Shown here piece by piece: positions 1 through 8,288 of a DNA stretch of 64,000 bases. Both the position numbers and the translations under genes were made by a program. Source of the DNA: NIOZ-UU13 sp964417935 (lineage in GTDB: Bacteria; Planctomycetota; Phycisphaerae; Sedimentisphaerales; Anaerobacaceae). Location of the stretch: assembly GCA_964417935.1 (NCBI GenBank), contig CAYQKF010000006.1, forward strand, positions 17,182 to 81,181, read 5' to 3'. Positions within the stretch are counted from its first letter, which is position 1; every line of letters starts with the position of its first letter. Under the pieces are notes generated by a model. The model searched no databases, was not told the origin of the DNA, and was given only the letters and a program-made list of their open reading frames with translations.

Positions 1-4
1 ACAG

Positions 5-511
5 ATGAGTGAAACGAGCTTACTTCTGAAGGCGTATTATGAGGCCCTTTATGAGCGGCTGGTAGCCAACAAGGAGCTTTTGGCAGTAAGAATAGAAGAA
101 CTGCTGGCCGAGGAGATTGCAGAGCGCGGATTTGAGAACTTTGACGCGGCTAAGTACGCGGCATACAAAGATGCGTGTCTTGCTTTTATAGATGAACGAA
201 TAGAGACCTACAACCCGTTTGGCATTCAATATACCTTTGACCGCACCCGGGCCAGGCAGGCCTTTGAATTGGAGCTGCAGCTTGATTGGTATGACAGTCG
301 GGCAGAATTTGAGGCTTTGGCCGAAGCCGCACGGCGTAAAGCGGAAGCGGGTCTAACGGAGGAAAGATTGCGGCCGCTGGCTGAAGAGCTTATCAAAGAA
401 CTCGGGGCATTCCCGGATAAGAGCATTATATCTGCTTATGAGTCCGAACCGGCCCTTAGAAAGCTGCCGGACTATATCGTTGCGAGAACGATAGAAGAAA
501 TCGTTACGTGA
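5..511 (+). CDS. hypothetical protein, helical, 168 aa
   Basis: I do not recognise this protein. It is 168 residues, strongly charged (Glu, Arg, Lys, Ala rich) and predicted by eye to be almost entirely alpha-helical, with no signal peptide, membrane segment or cysteine motif. It begins with an ATG four bases into the window, so its ribosome-binding site and any upstream operon partner lie outside. Coding character is supported by an uninterrupted frame with a charge pattern typical of a soluble cytoplasmic protein. About 200 bases separate it from the next gene, so they are probably not co-transcribed. The start could lie further upstream beyond the window edge. Confidence 0.6.
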   Translation: MSETSLLLKAYYEALYERLVANKELLAVRIEELLAEEIAERGFENFDAAKYAAYKDACLAFIDERIETYNPFGIQYTFDRTRARQAFELELQLDWYDSRAEFEALAEAARRKAEAGLTEERLRPLAEELIKELGAFPDKSIISAYESEPALRKLPDYIVARTIEEIVT

Positions 512-715
512 ACAGGAATCTAAATTTTTGACTTTTTCAATTTGGTTCTTGCTATTGCTTTTGTTTTCGATTATCTTATTACGTGGCTTCTTTTAGTATT
601 ATTCTCGTAATATACCGCCAAAGAAGCTGTTGAAATTTCAATTAATAATAGCGTATTGGCTTGTAGTAAGGCCGAAGCCGTTCAAATTAACACAAGTTCA
701 AACAGGAGGCTAACA

Positions 716-2161
716 ATGAAACCTATCACACGCCGAAATTTTATGAAACATTCAATGGCCGCTGGTATTGGTCTGACGATGGCCAGTCCTTTTTCCCGCG
801 CACGAGGGGCGAACAACGATATTCGCGTGGCTGTAGTCGGTATCCATGGCCGGGGCGGCTCACACATTAAGGAGTTCGGTAAGATGTCCGGGGTACGGGT
901 GGCTGCGCTTTGTGATGTGGACAGAAAAGTGCTGGATGGACGTGCAAAGTCTTTTAGAGACCGCAACGAAAAGGTCGATACCTATGTCGATGTTCGTGAA
1001 TTGCTGGAAGACAAAAACATTGATGTTGTTACCATCGCAACAACCAATCACTGGCACTCGCTGATAACAATTTGGGCCTGCCAGGCGGGCAAGGACGTCT
1101 ATGTCGAGAAGCCGTGCAGCCACAACGTATTCGAGGGCCGCAAGTGCGTCGAGGCCGCCCGCAAGTACAAGCGGATGGTGCAACACGGCACGCAGAGCCG
1201 AGCCGGCGACTTTGCCAAAATGCCCGCCATCGTCAAGAGCGGCAAGTATGGTAAGCTCCTCGTCTCCAAGGGTTACTGCTGCAAGCCGCGGTGGAGCATC
1301 GGCTTTGAGCCTATCAAAACTCCTCCAGAGCATCTTGACTTCAATATTTGGCTCGGTCCGGCCCCGATGCAACCTTATCATGAGAACCTTGTTCATTATG
1401 ACTGGCACTGGTTCTGGGACACCGGCAATGGCGATATAGGCAACCAGGGTGTCCACCAGATGGACATGGCACGCTGGGCGACCGGGAGGACGTTGCCAAA
1501 AAGCATCTCCGCCCTGGGCGGTCGCTGGGTCGACGAGCCGGGTTTCAAAGACCAGGGCCAGACACCAAATCAACTCGTCAGTGTCTTTGACTACGGCGAC
1601 ATGGTGATCCTGTTTGAGACGCGAGGCCTTGTCGAAGGCAAGCTCAAGGGGAAATTCTCCCGCACTACCGACAACGAGCTGTATTTTGAGGAAGGTGTTA
1701 TCAAGAAGGATGAGAACCAACGCACGAAGTTCTTTGCCAAGGGCAGCGACAGGGGTGAAGACCTTGTTGATGTTGAGTATGAAAGATGCCCCGAAGGAAA
1801 CTTCGAGAATTTCATTAAGTGCGTTCGCAGCCGCAGGCGCAAGGACCTCTGCGCGGACATTCTCGAAGCACACCTGTCCAGTGCTCTTTGCCACTTGGGT
1901 AACATTCCCTATCGCATGGGCGATATGCAGCGCTTCGAGATGCCGGAGGATTTCACCGACAACGAGATCGTCTATGACAGCATCAAGACCATGATCGATA
2001 ACGCCAAGGCTATCGGCGTGAACGAAAACAACGCCCAGCTTATGGTCGGCCCCAAACTCGAGTTCAATCCCAGGACCGAGAAGTTCGTGAATAATCCGGC
2101 GGCAGATATGCTGCTGACGCGACCGTATCGCAAGCCGTTCGTTGTGCCTGAGCAAGTATAA
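716..2161 (+). CDS. Gfo/Idh/MocA family oxidoreductase, Tat-exported
   Basis: This is a 481-residue NAD(P)-dependent sugar oxidoreductase-like protein. I chose the ATG at 716 rather than the longer frame from 656 because AGGAGG lies just upstream and a twin-arginine leader (TRRNFMK, residues 5-11) follows at once. The Rossmann glycine motif is at about residues 38-50 and the family EKP motif at 131-133 (Lys132 is the usual catalytic lysine), followed by the C-terminal beta-sheet domain. It closely resembles the protein at 48186-49649 over the EKP region and the C-terminal end, so the two are paralogues. Tat export with cofactor bound is inferred from the leader. The substrate is unknown. A strong hairpin terminator follows at 2200. 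Confidence 0.9.
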   Translation: MKPITRRNFMKHSMAAGIGLTMASPFSRARGANNDIRVAVVGIHGRGGSHIKEFGKMSGVRVAALCDVDRKVLDGRAKSFRDRNEKVDTYVDVRELLEDKNIDVVTIATTNHWHSLITIWACQAGKDVYVEKPCSHNVFEGRKCVEAARKYKRMVQHGTQSRAGDFAKMPAIVKSGKYGKLLVSKGYCCKPRWSIGFEPIKTPPEHLDFNIWLGPAPMQPYHENLVHYDWHWFWDTGNGDIGNQGVHQMDMARWATGRTLPKSISALGGRWVDEPGFKDQGQTPNQLVSVFDYGDMVILFETRGLVEGKLKGKFSRTTDNELYFEEGVIKKDENQRTKFFAKGSDRGEDLVDVEYERCPEGNFENFIKCVRSRRRKDLCADILEAHLSSALCHLGNIPYRMGDMQRFEMPEDFTDNEIVYDSIKTMIDNAKAIGVNENNAQLMVGPKLEFNPRTEKFVNNPAADMLLTRPYRKPFVVPEQV

Positions 2162-2199
2162 GCCGGCTATAGGGACTTCATGTTGGGGCCTGTTGGGGT

Positions 2200-2235
2200 T
2201 TCTAAAACGAAACATGTTTTAGAAGGGGTTTTTTT
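2200..2235 (+). terminator. rho-independent terminator after the Gfo/Idh/MocA gene
   Basis: TTCTAAAAC (2200-2208) pairs perfectly with GTTTTAGAA (2216-2224) around a 7-base loop, followed by GGGG and a run of T. It lies 39 bases after the stop codon of the upstream gene. Confidence 0.75.
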
Positions 2236-2512
2236 GCGCCGGTTTTGTGACAAAACTTCCTGCAGGTATTTGTCCGAGAAGAAATTCTCGTATGAACTGG
2301 TTTCCCCCGTGTTTTTATGTTTATCTACGTTTCTTAAGTGTTACGCTGATGCCGCCCGGAGTTTATCCCTGCAAAAGCAGGGGCTGTATACCGCCATAGT
2401 GGCGCTCGGGTTGCTTCGGCGCGTTACTCTACCCTCGACCATGGCAGACAAATTATACCAATATATGCTGTTGCCCACAAAGCGTTAAATCCAAGGACGT
2501 TAGGCCGGTTTT
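2236..2512. other. non-coding gap with a small hairpin
   Basis: No convincing gene lies here. An open frame at 2180-2488 starts before the terminator, has no ribosome-binding site and encodes low-quality sequence. A short hairpin (CCCTGC at 2367-2372 with GCAGGG at 2377-2382) matches the core of the repeat family seen at 5664-5728 and 41106-41168. Confidence 0.5.
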
Positions 2513-3433
2513 TCAGTCTATGGCCACCAACTTTTTGGGGCGAGAGCCTAATTTCTGTAATATTATGCCACCTACGATGAAGATTAGTCCTGTTATTGTT
2601 GATAAAAGAATCTTTTCGCCAACTACAAAAGAAATCAACACGAGAGAAAAGAATGGAGCTAAGTAAACTAAGCTTGCTACATGTGCGGTTGTCTTGGATA
2701 ATTTTAATGCCTTTAGCCAGAGCAGGAAAGTAATCCCCATCTCAAACAATCCAATATAAACTGCTCCAAGAATACCTTTAAGGTCTGGAAATTCTATTTT
2801 CGCAAAAAGCAAAATCGACAGAAATATGAAGACTGACCCAAACATAAAATTGAGCAATAATCTGACCGCCTCATCATGTTTATCTTTTGTGTTATAAATC
2901 CAGAATAACGCCCAGATTAGAGTGCTGCCCAGTGCCAGTAATACTCCGGCAGGATTGGTAAACTTAAAGCCTAAAATATTTCCACGAGTTGCGATGATAT
3001 AAACACCGAAAAAGCTGATAGCTGTTGTGAGAATACTCTTTAGTTTGATTTTTTGCTTGAGCAAAGGTATCGACAGCAAAACAAGCATTATCGGCCAGAT
3101 AAAATTTATTGTTACGGCTTCCTGGGCGCGCAGTATGGAGTATGCTTTTAATAGAATAACGTAGTAAAGGAAAGGATTAAGAAATCCTAACAGAGCAGAA
3201 TGCAGATAATCTTTCTTTGAAAAGGTTTTGAGTAAATTCAGCTTTTTCAAAAATAATAAGTGAAGAAAAAGAGCGATGGTCGATATGAGCGAGGCGAAAA
3301 ATAAAAGATGCAGAATGCTTAAATCTAAGACATCTGAATAATAACGCAGCGATATTTTGAAAACAGAAGCGATAGTGGACCAAAACAGAACTGCAGCAGC
3401 AGCATAAAGATAAGCCCTTTTTTGTTTTTCCAT
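2513..3433 (-). CDS. EamA/DMT-family transporter
   Basis: A 306-residue integral membrane protein of the drug/metabolite transporter type, with about ten hydrophobic helices in two five-helix halves, as in EamA proteins. The second half contains the typical proline- and glycine-bearing helices near an AxxVASLVYLAPFFSL stretch. The substrate cannot be read from sequence. I chose the ATG at 3433 (protein beginning MEKQKRAY) because the upstream extension is hydrophilic and unlike the family N-terminus. The gene is more AT-rich than its neighbours and stands alone on the minus strand, which may point to separate acquisition, but that is inference. Confidence 0.85.
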   Translation of the reverse strand: MEKQKRAYLYAAAAVLFWSTIASVFKISLRYYSDVLDLSILHLLFFASLISTIALFLHLLFLKKLNLLKTFSKKDYLHSALLGFLNPFLYYVILLKAYSILRAQEAVTINFIWPIMLVLLSIPLLKQKIKLKSILTTAISFFGVYIIATRGNILGFKFTNPAGVLLALGSTLIWALFWIYNTKDKHDEAVRLLLNFMFGSVFIFLSILLFAKIEFPDLKGILGAVYIGLFEMGITFLLWLKALKLSKTTAHVASLVYLAPFFSLVLISFVVGEKILLSTITGLIFIVGGIILQKLGSRPKKLVAID

Positions 3434-3622
3434 ATTTTTATGGTATCGAACTGAATTGTAATATGCAACGAATCTTTCGCATATCGTCATAGAGCAGGTG
3501 TATTTGGGCTTTACAAATAAAGTAACAACCTATTTGGCCTATCTTTCCAAATCATCCTAAAACAGCATAATCGGACTGGGCTGGAGCGGTTCTCATTAGC
3601 TCAGAAATTTTTTGCTCACAGG

Positions 3623-3652
3623 TTGCTTTACCACGATTGATTGTGTTATAAT
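3623..3652 (+). promoter_or_regulatory. putative sigma-70-type promoter for the pseudopilin gene
   Basis: A perfect TATAAT (3647-3652) lies 18 bases after TTGCTT (3623-3628), about 60 bases before the ATG at 3713. The -35 box is weak (3 of 6). Confidence 0.4.
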
Positions 3653-3712
3653 TATGGCAGGTAAACATACCAGAGACTTATTATCTCTCTTTGAAAGAGA
3701 AGGTCAAACATC

Positions 3713-4171
3713 ATGCGCAAAGGAAAAGGCTTTACCCCATTAGAAATAAGAATCCTCAATCGGGAAAGCAAAAGATTGCCCGAAAGACACGGGGAGGGAC
3801 CCCGCTTCGCGGGAAGCCAAACAGACGTCCGGAAACGACACCGGAGTTTTCTAACGGGGTTTACACTAATAGAGCTTTTGGTAGTGATTGCCATTATCGC
3901 ATTATTGATGGCGATATTGATGCCGGCGCTGCAACGGGTGAAGAAACAAGCGCGGACGGTAACCTGCCAGGCGAGTCTGCACCAATGGACACTTATCTGG
4001 TCGATGATCACCACAGATAGGGACGGTTATTTTCACCAAGGCCTCGGTGGAGAGAGCCAGACGAGTGAGGGCAGGTGGCCGGTCGTGATGCAGACGGAGT
4101 ACCGTGACCTGGATATGCGTCTTTGCCCGATGGCCACGAAACCTTTGTCCGAAGGAGGCCGGAATGGATGA
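3713..4171 (+). CDS. truncated type II/IV pseudopilin-like protein with extended leader
   Basis: The 152-residue product carries the prepilin cleavage/methylation motif GFTLIELLVVIAIIALLMAI at about residues 49-68, so it is a type II secretion pseudopilin-like protein inserted in the inner membrane and cleaved after Gly. The leader is unusually long: a second, imperfect copy (GFTPLEIR) occurs at residues 6-13, and the intervening charged segment is partly encoded by a palindromic DNA repeat (3793-3817) also found at 8138. After the helix comes a short globular part ending at ...CPMATKPLSEGGRNG. Family members are usually longer, so this gene is probably cut short at the 3' end and may be a decaying copy. 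It stands alone, away from the PilB/GspE gene at 8289. Confidence 0.7.
   Translation: MRKGKGFTPLEIRILNRESKRLPERHGEGPRFAGSQTDVRKRHRSFLTGFTLIELLVVIAIIALLMAILMPALQRVKKQARTVTCQASLHQWTLIWSMITTDRDGYFHQGLGGESQTSEGRWPVVMQTEYRDLDMRLCPMATKPLSEGGRNG
3793..3817. repeat. palindromic repeat inside the pseudopilin leader
   Basis: The reverse complement of this segment (core TTCCCGCGAAGCGGGGTCCC) nearly matches 8139-8162 (TTCCCGCAAGGCGGGGTCCC). The internal arms CCCGC and GCGGG form a hairpin. It is read in frame in the pseudopilin leader. Confidence 0.6.
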
Positions 4172-4353
4172 GAAGCTTTAAGGATTACTGAAAAGAGGTT
4201 TTACATTCGTTGAATGGACGATTACTGCTCGGCTTTAGTGCTGTGATGGTGAGAAGAAAAAAGCTCTACCATAGCGGGTCTGCATAATCTGGAGTGTTCT
4301 GCTCAGGATTGCGTGACTTCAATTATCGCTCGATATATTTCCTGCACTTGTTG

Positions 4354-4938
4354 TCAGGGGAACCACAAAATTAACCGGTTAATGTTTTCTTGCACCCAGT
4401 CGTTTTGCTCATCGCTGTAATCGTAACTGTTCAAATCCTTCAAATCGTCTTCTGCCAGCGGGCCACAGCTACCGACTAACCTGCCATCTGACCACTGCTC
4501 GATGGCGTAAATATCACATGTATTAATGTGCAGACGAAAGTGTTTAATCGTTTTCATCTGCGTATAATCCTTCTGCAATTCTGTAAAGTCACATTCTCCT
4601 TCAGCATCATCAGCCCTTCCACGATCGCAGCAGGCACCAGCATCGTCTGGTTCTATCTCAGCGGCCTTTGTTAAGTCTGAAATGATCTGTTCACATTGGT
4701 CTTCAGCGTTCTTGTTCAAGTCTGAAACGATCTTTTTTAAGTCTGAAATGATCTGGTCACATTGGTCTTCAGCGCTCTTGTTTAAGTCTGAAATGCTCTG
4801 GTCATATTCACATTCAACTCCGTCGACAAGCTCTTGATTGTCGTAGGCCGTGGCGAACTCTGAGGTCGCCCGGCCATATTCACTTTTCTCAACGGACTCC
4901 GACCCCAGATGGAATAGTGTCGCAAAGGACCCCATCAT
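4354..4938 (-). CDS. TPR-like repeat protein, hypothetical
   Basis: A 194-residue acidic protein. Two near-identical segments (EDQCxQIISDL, about 45 bases per DNA unit) occur at about residues 57-90, followed by a stretch resembling a degenerate tetratricopeptide consensus (TKAAEIEPDDAGACCDRGRA). The last 65 residues look like a separate small folded domain (FRLHINTCDIYAIEQW). The ATG at 4938 has AAAGGAG upstream. No signal peptide is seen. The repeated DNA suggests recent unit duplication. Function is unknown; a protein-protein interaction role is only inferred from the TPR likeness. It lies alone between the pseudopilin fragment and a long non-coding stretch. Confidence 0.6.
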   Translation of the reverse strand: MMGSFATLFHLGSESVEKSEYGRATSEFATAYDNQELVDGVECEYDQSISDLNKSAEDQCDQIISDLKKIVSDLNKNAEDQCEQIISDLTKAAEIEPDDAGACCDRGRADDAEGECDFTELQKDYTQMKTIKHFRLHINTCDIYAIEQWSDGRLVGSCGPLAEDDLKDLNSYDYSDEQNDWVQENINRLILWFP

Positions 4939-5536
4939 TACTCCTTTCTTCTCATGAAGATTTGCAGTTTATAACATTTAGGTACACCCCTGAGCCTCTC
5001 TATTTCGTAAAGTACTCAAGCTGACTGACGAATACAACTATCCTGCCGTGCTTTCCCTGAAATTCAATATTCAACTTTCGGTCAAAATTGACTCTAAGAG
5101 CGTCCCTCCGTCTTTCACCCATATCTTCCTTCCACGAGTGTTGGGTAACGGGGGGGCAAGAATAAAAAGCTGCTCTTTTCGTTCTAATTTGTGCTAAAAT
5201 CCTCCGACCTTACCTCTGATACCCTTCGGCTTGAGTTTGGTCATTTTAGCCAGCTAAAACACCTCTCAAAACCGTCCTATTTATTTCGTCTATACATTTC
5301 TACGACTTTAGTCAGATAGCCCAATCGCCCGATTATCACTTTTGGAAAGTCCGGAAAAAGCGCCCATTTCAGGTTTCTGCCTTTCCCACGAAGTCTCTTC
5401 TCTCGCCCGTGTGCGGGAAACAATAAGCAAGTCGTTAAAAACAACCAAATAACTGAATTTAAAGCGCCTCACAGGCCATTTAAACGACAAACTCGTCTTG
5501 AGGGGTTCATATAAAGCTTATTTTTGCAAAACAGTC

Positions 5537-5565
5537 TTAACCTCACTAACAAAAAGGTCTATAAT
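5537..5565 (+). promoter_or_regulatory. orphan promoter-like site
   Basis: TTAACC (5537-5542), 17-base spacer, TATAAT (5560-5565). No gene follows; a terminator begins about 20 bases downstream. Confidence 0.35.
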
Positions 5566-5585
5566 AATGCTGTCATTTGGACATT

Positions 5586-5628
5586 GCCCCTGCTCTCTTC
5601 TTTCTCCTCCTTCCAGCAGGGGCTTTTT
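5586..5628 (+). terminator. rho-independent terminator in intergenic region
   Basis: GCCCCTGCT (5586-5594) pairs perfectly with AGCAGGGGC (5615-5623) and is followed by TTTTT. No coding gene ends just before it, so it may end a short transcript starting near 5572. Confidence 0.6.
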
Positions 5629-5757
5629 AATTAGTATCTGTTGTGGAAAACAACAACCGATGATGTCACCCCTGCGAAAGCAGGGGTCCAGAGCGAAAAA
5701 CTGGATTCCCGCTTTCGCGGGAATGACAAATACTGTTTCCGCAACAGGAACTAATTA
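5628..5757. repeat. nested inverted-repeat (MITE-like) element, about 130 bp
   Basis: Outer arms TAATTAGTATCTGTTG... (from 5628) and ...CAACAGGAACTAATTA (to 5757) are inverted copies over about 24 bases with a few mismatches. The inner core, 5664-5728, runs from TGTCA to TGACA and holds two hairpins (CCCCTGCGAAAGCAGGGG and ATTCCCGCTTTCGCGGGAAT). There is no open frame. The same architecture occurs at 17302-17433 and 43432-43569. Confidence 0.6.
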
Positions 5758-5910
5758 GCAGTCCCACTCAAAGCCCCAAATTCTGCCTTGCTTTCAGCTA
5801 TTTTTTGTTTTGGTTTCTATGAAGCCACCGAATTTCGGGTCCTGTTCGGTCAGAAGAATCCGGTAGTTTCTCCTATTGACAACAACTCACTGTAGAGTTA
5901 GGATTCGGAG

Positions 5911-6483
5911 ATGAATAAAGTACTCATTATAGTCGGCGATGCGACCGAGACCGTTGACACACTATATCCGTATTACCGCTTGCAGGAAGATGATTTTGAA
6001 CCCGTGGTGGCAGGTCCTGAAAAGCGACGGTACCATATGGTCCTTCACGAGATTCCCCCGGACTGGGATGGCAAAGTTACCCGTGAGTTCGAGGGTTACA
6101 CTATTGAGGCGGACATTGCATTTCGAGATGTAAACCCAGAAGAGTATCTGGGCGTTTTTTTCTCCGGAGGTCGTGCCCCGGAATATATACGGTATGACCC
6201 CGACCTGGTCCGTATCACACGGCACTTTTTTGAGCAAAACAAACCGATGGCCTGTGTGTGTCATGGCGTGGAAATATTAGCTTATGCCGGTTGTGTAAAG
6301 GGCCGACGCATGGCCACTGTGCCCAAGTGCAAATTCGACCTCGAAGTCTGTGGAGGCACCTTTGTCAACGAGCCGTGCGTTGTGGATGGCAACTTAGTCA
6401 GTGGGCGAACATATCATGACCACGGCCGCTACGTCGGTGTGTGGATCAAGATGCTTCTCAAAGCTCAAGCAGCAACCGGATAG
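5911..6483 (+). CDS. DJ-1/PfpI family protein
   Basis: A 190-residue class I glutamine-amidotransferase-like fold protein of the DJ-1/PfpI type. The nucleophile elbow ACVCHG places the reactive cysteine at residue 117 with His118 beside it, and the family's acidic partner is plausibly Glu13 in the N-terminal GDATET segment. Members act as glyoxalases/deglycases, chaperones or peptidases; which applies here cannot be told. There is no signal peptide, so it is cytoplasmic. A GGAG-type ribosome-binding site sits just before the ATG. It ends 14 bases before the next gene, suggesting joint transcription with the Gfo/Idh/MocA protein and a role tied to reactive carbonyls or sugar derivatives, which is inference. 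Confidence 0.85.
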   Translation: MNKVLIIVGDATETVDTLYPYYRLQEDDFEPVVAGPEKRRYHMVLHEIPPDWDGKVTREFEGYTIEADIAFRDVNPEEYLGVFFSGGRAPEYIRYDPDLVRITRHFFEQNKPMACVCHGVEILAYAGCVKGRRMATVPKCKFDLEVCGGTFVNEPCVVDGNLVSGRTYHDHGRYVGVWIKMLLKAQAATG

Positions 6484-6497
6484 TTGGGAAATCAACA

Positions 6498-7832
6498 ATG
6501 GAACGAATGCGTCAGACAATATCACGCCGTACTTTTATGAAAAGCACCGCGGCGGCCATTGCGGCACCATATATTGTTCCTTCTTCGGCCCTCGGTAAAA
6601 ACAGCCGACCGGCCCCGAGCGAACGCATAACAATGGGCCTTATCGGCTTGGGCAGTATGGGAATGCGCCACGTGAAAGGATTCCTGCAGGAGGATGATTG
6701 TCAAATCATTGCCGTTTGTGACGTCGATGCCAGCCGGCGAAACGCTGCGGCCCAGGAGATTAATAAGCAGTATGTCAACAAGGATTGTGCCCAGTACAAT
6801 GACTTTCGAGATCTGATTTCCCGAGATGAAATTGATACACTTTGCATATCAGTTCCAGACCATTGGCATTCTGTCCCGGCCATTAGTGGTGTCCGTGCCG
6901 GCAAGGATATTTACGGCGAAAAGCCGCTGGCCTTAACAATCTCGGAAGGCAGGGCTATGGTCGAGGCGGTGCACCGTTACAACTGTGTATGGCAAACCGG
7001 CAGTTGGCAACGGTCAACGGCTCACTTTCGTTTTGCGTGCGAGCTGGTCCGTAATCAACGAATTGGTAAGTTACAAAGGGCCGAAGTTGGTATCGGTGGA
7101 GGGTATAACCCAGGCGGTGGTCAGCCGACCGTCCATCGAATTGACCCTCAGCCGGTTATGTCGATTCCAGAGGGCTTTGACTACGAGATGTGGCTTGGTC
7201 CTGCCCGCTGGGCCCCGTACACTGAAAAACGCTGCCATTGGAACTTTCGCTGGATATTGGATTACTCCGGCGGCCAGGTTACTGACTGGGGAGGCCACCA
7301 CATCGACATTGCACATTGGGGCATGGGTTGTGATGAAACCGGAACGGTTAAAGTTGTTGGAAGAGGTATATTTCCCAAAGACGGACTATGGAACACCGCC
7401 GTTGACTACGACTACGAATGCACTTATGACAACGGTTTAACACTGCTTGTCGGAAGCAATAATCATTATCCTCAGGGTGTCCGATTCATAGGAGACAAAG
7501 GCTGGGTGCATGTAACACGCAGCGGCATTGATGCAAATCCAAAACGTATGCTCAAAGAAAAGATTGGTGCTGAAGAAATACACCTGGCCAGACCATCCGG
7601 CAATCATCGTCAGGGTCATCGTCGTGATTTCCTGGATTGCGTCAAGACGCGTGCCCAGACCATTACACCCATTGATGTGGGTCACCGGTCTGTTACAGTT
7701 GCACACTTGGGAAATATCGCAATGATGTTAGGTCGAGCGATTCACTGGGACCCAAAACGAGAACAGATTATCAATGACCCCTCGGCCAGTTGTATGCTCG
7801 GCCGCGCAATGCGCTCGCCTTGGCATGTCTAA
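6498..7832 (+). CDS. Gfo/Idh/MocA family oxidoreductase, Tat-exported
   Basis: A 444-residue oxidoreductase. The ATG at 6498 is preferred over the longer frame from 6441, which would overlap the DJ-1 gene; it places a Tat motif (SRRTFMKS) at about residues 9-16. The Rossmann motif GLIGLGSMGMRH and the catalytic-lysine motif GEKPLA follow, then the beta-sheet substrate domain with the WGGHHIDIAHWG histidine-rich segment typical of Planctomycetota members. It probably acts outside the cytoplasm on a sugar or cyclitol with tightly bound NAD(P). The substrate is unknown. It is divergent from the proteins at 716 and 48186. Confidence 0.9.
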   Translation: MERMRQTISRRTFMKSTAAAIAAPYIVPSSALGKNSRPAPSERITMGLIGLGSMGMRHVKGFLQEDDCQIIAVCDVDASRRNAAAQEINKQYVNKDCAQYNDFRDLISRDEIDTLCISVPDHWHSVPAISGVRAGKDIYGEKPLALTISEGRAMVEAVHRYNCVWQTGSWQRSTAHFRFACELVRNQRIGKLQRAEVGIGGGYNPGGGQPTVHRIDPQPVMSIPEGFDYEMWLGPARWAPYTEKRCHWNFRWILDYSGGQVTDWGGHHIDIAHWGMGCDETGTVKVVGRGIFPKDGLWNTAVDYDYECTYDNGLTLLVGSNNHYPQGVRFIGDKGWVHVTRSGIDANPKRMLKEKIGAEEIHLARPSGNHRQGHRRDFLDCVKTRAQTITPIDVGHRSVTVAHLGNIAMMLGRAIHWDPKREQIINDPSASCMLGRAMRSPWHV

Positions 7833-7982
7833 ATTATGCCAGCAGAAGCTAATATTATCTTGATTGGATGCTAAATTCGCCTTATTTTTGCAGAAGGCAT
7901 ACATGTTCTTGGTAAAGTGCATCCCAGATAATTCCGATAATCATTTCGGTTCGGTAATCTCATCTTACAGCTCGATGCAATC

Positions 7983-8052
7983 CGGGACCAATTAGGCGTG
8001 CCCAGCACCAAAAAAGCACGTCGTTTTGGTGCTGGACAATTGGTGCGGGACT
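7983..8052. repeat. GGTGCGGGA-type palindromic repeat, intergenic copy
   Basis: Outer arms CGGGACCAATT and AATTGGTGCGGGA enclose a perfect 11-base hairpin (CAGCACCAAAA at 8003-8013, TTTTGGTGCTG at 8024-8034). Related copies lie at 21609-21654, 24431-24513 and 28018-28102, the last two inside genes. Confidence 0.65.
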
Positions 8053-8157
8053 ATCGGACGCAAAAAAGTGCCTTTTTTCTGCGCTAAGTTGATTTGATTG
8101 GCCGGGAATTATTACTTATATTTTATTTGATGGCTTTGGGTTCCCGCAAGGCGGGGT

Positions 8158-8176
8158 CCCTCATGGAGGGTTTTTT
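8158..8176 (+). terminator. terminator-like hairpin beside repeat copy
   Basis: CCCTC, 3-base loop, GAGGG, then TTTTTT. It abuts the repeat at 8139-8162 shared with the pseudopilin leader. It is over 300 bases from the upstream stop codon, so its role is uncertain. Confidence 0.45.
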
Positions 8177-8288
8177 ACGCTCGTGAACAGTGGGATTGCA
8201 GAGTATTAGTTTCGAATATTCTGTCGTTGATTCCCTGAAAGGAGAGTGTCTTACCGGCATAAACTAATTCCGGAGGATTGTCAGAATT

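Larger units (their letters stand above)
4939..5910. other. long intergenic region, non-coding apart from repeats
   Basis: Nearly 1 kb without a supportable gene. Short frames at 5308-5490 (minus) and 5498-5758 (plus) lack start signals and recognisable sequence, and the second runs through a repeat. The region holds a promoter-like site (5537-5565), a hairpin terminator (5586-5628) and a nested inverted-repeat element (5628-5757). Upstream of 5500 I see nothing identifiable. Confidence 0.55.
7833..8288. other. intergenic region with palindromes and a terminator-like hairpin
   Basis: No gene is supportable. It carries a two-level palindrome (7983-8052) and a hairpin with T-run (8158-8176), then the leader of the PilB/GspE gene with GGAGG at 8272-8276, an unusually long 12 bases before the ATG. 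Confidence 0.6.

Noticed and set aside
860..2215. 451-residue frame on the minus strand opposite the first Gfo/Idh/MocA gene
   Set aside because: It mirrors the codon structure of a clearly real gene on the plus strand and shows no recognisable motif or start signal.
2180..2488. 102-residue frame after the terminator
   Set aside because: It begins before the terminator hairpin, has no ribosome-binding site and passes through a repeat-like hairpin.
5308..5490. 60-residue minus-strand frame in the intergenic region
   Set aside because: No start signal, no recognisable sequence, and no neighbouring operon.
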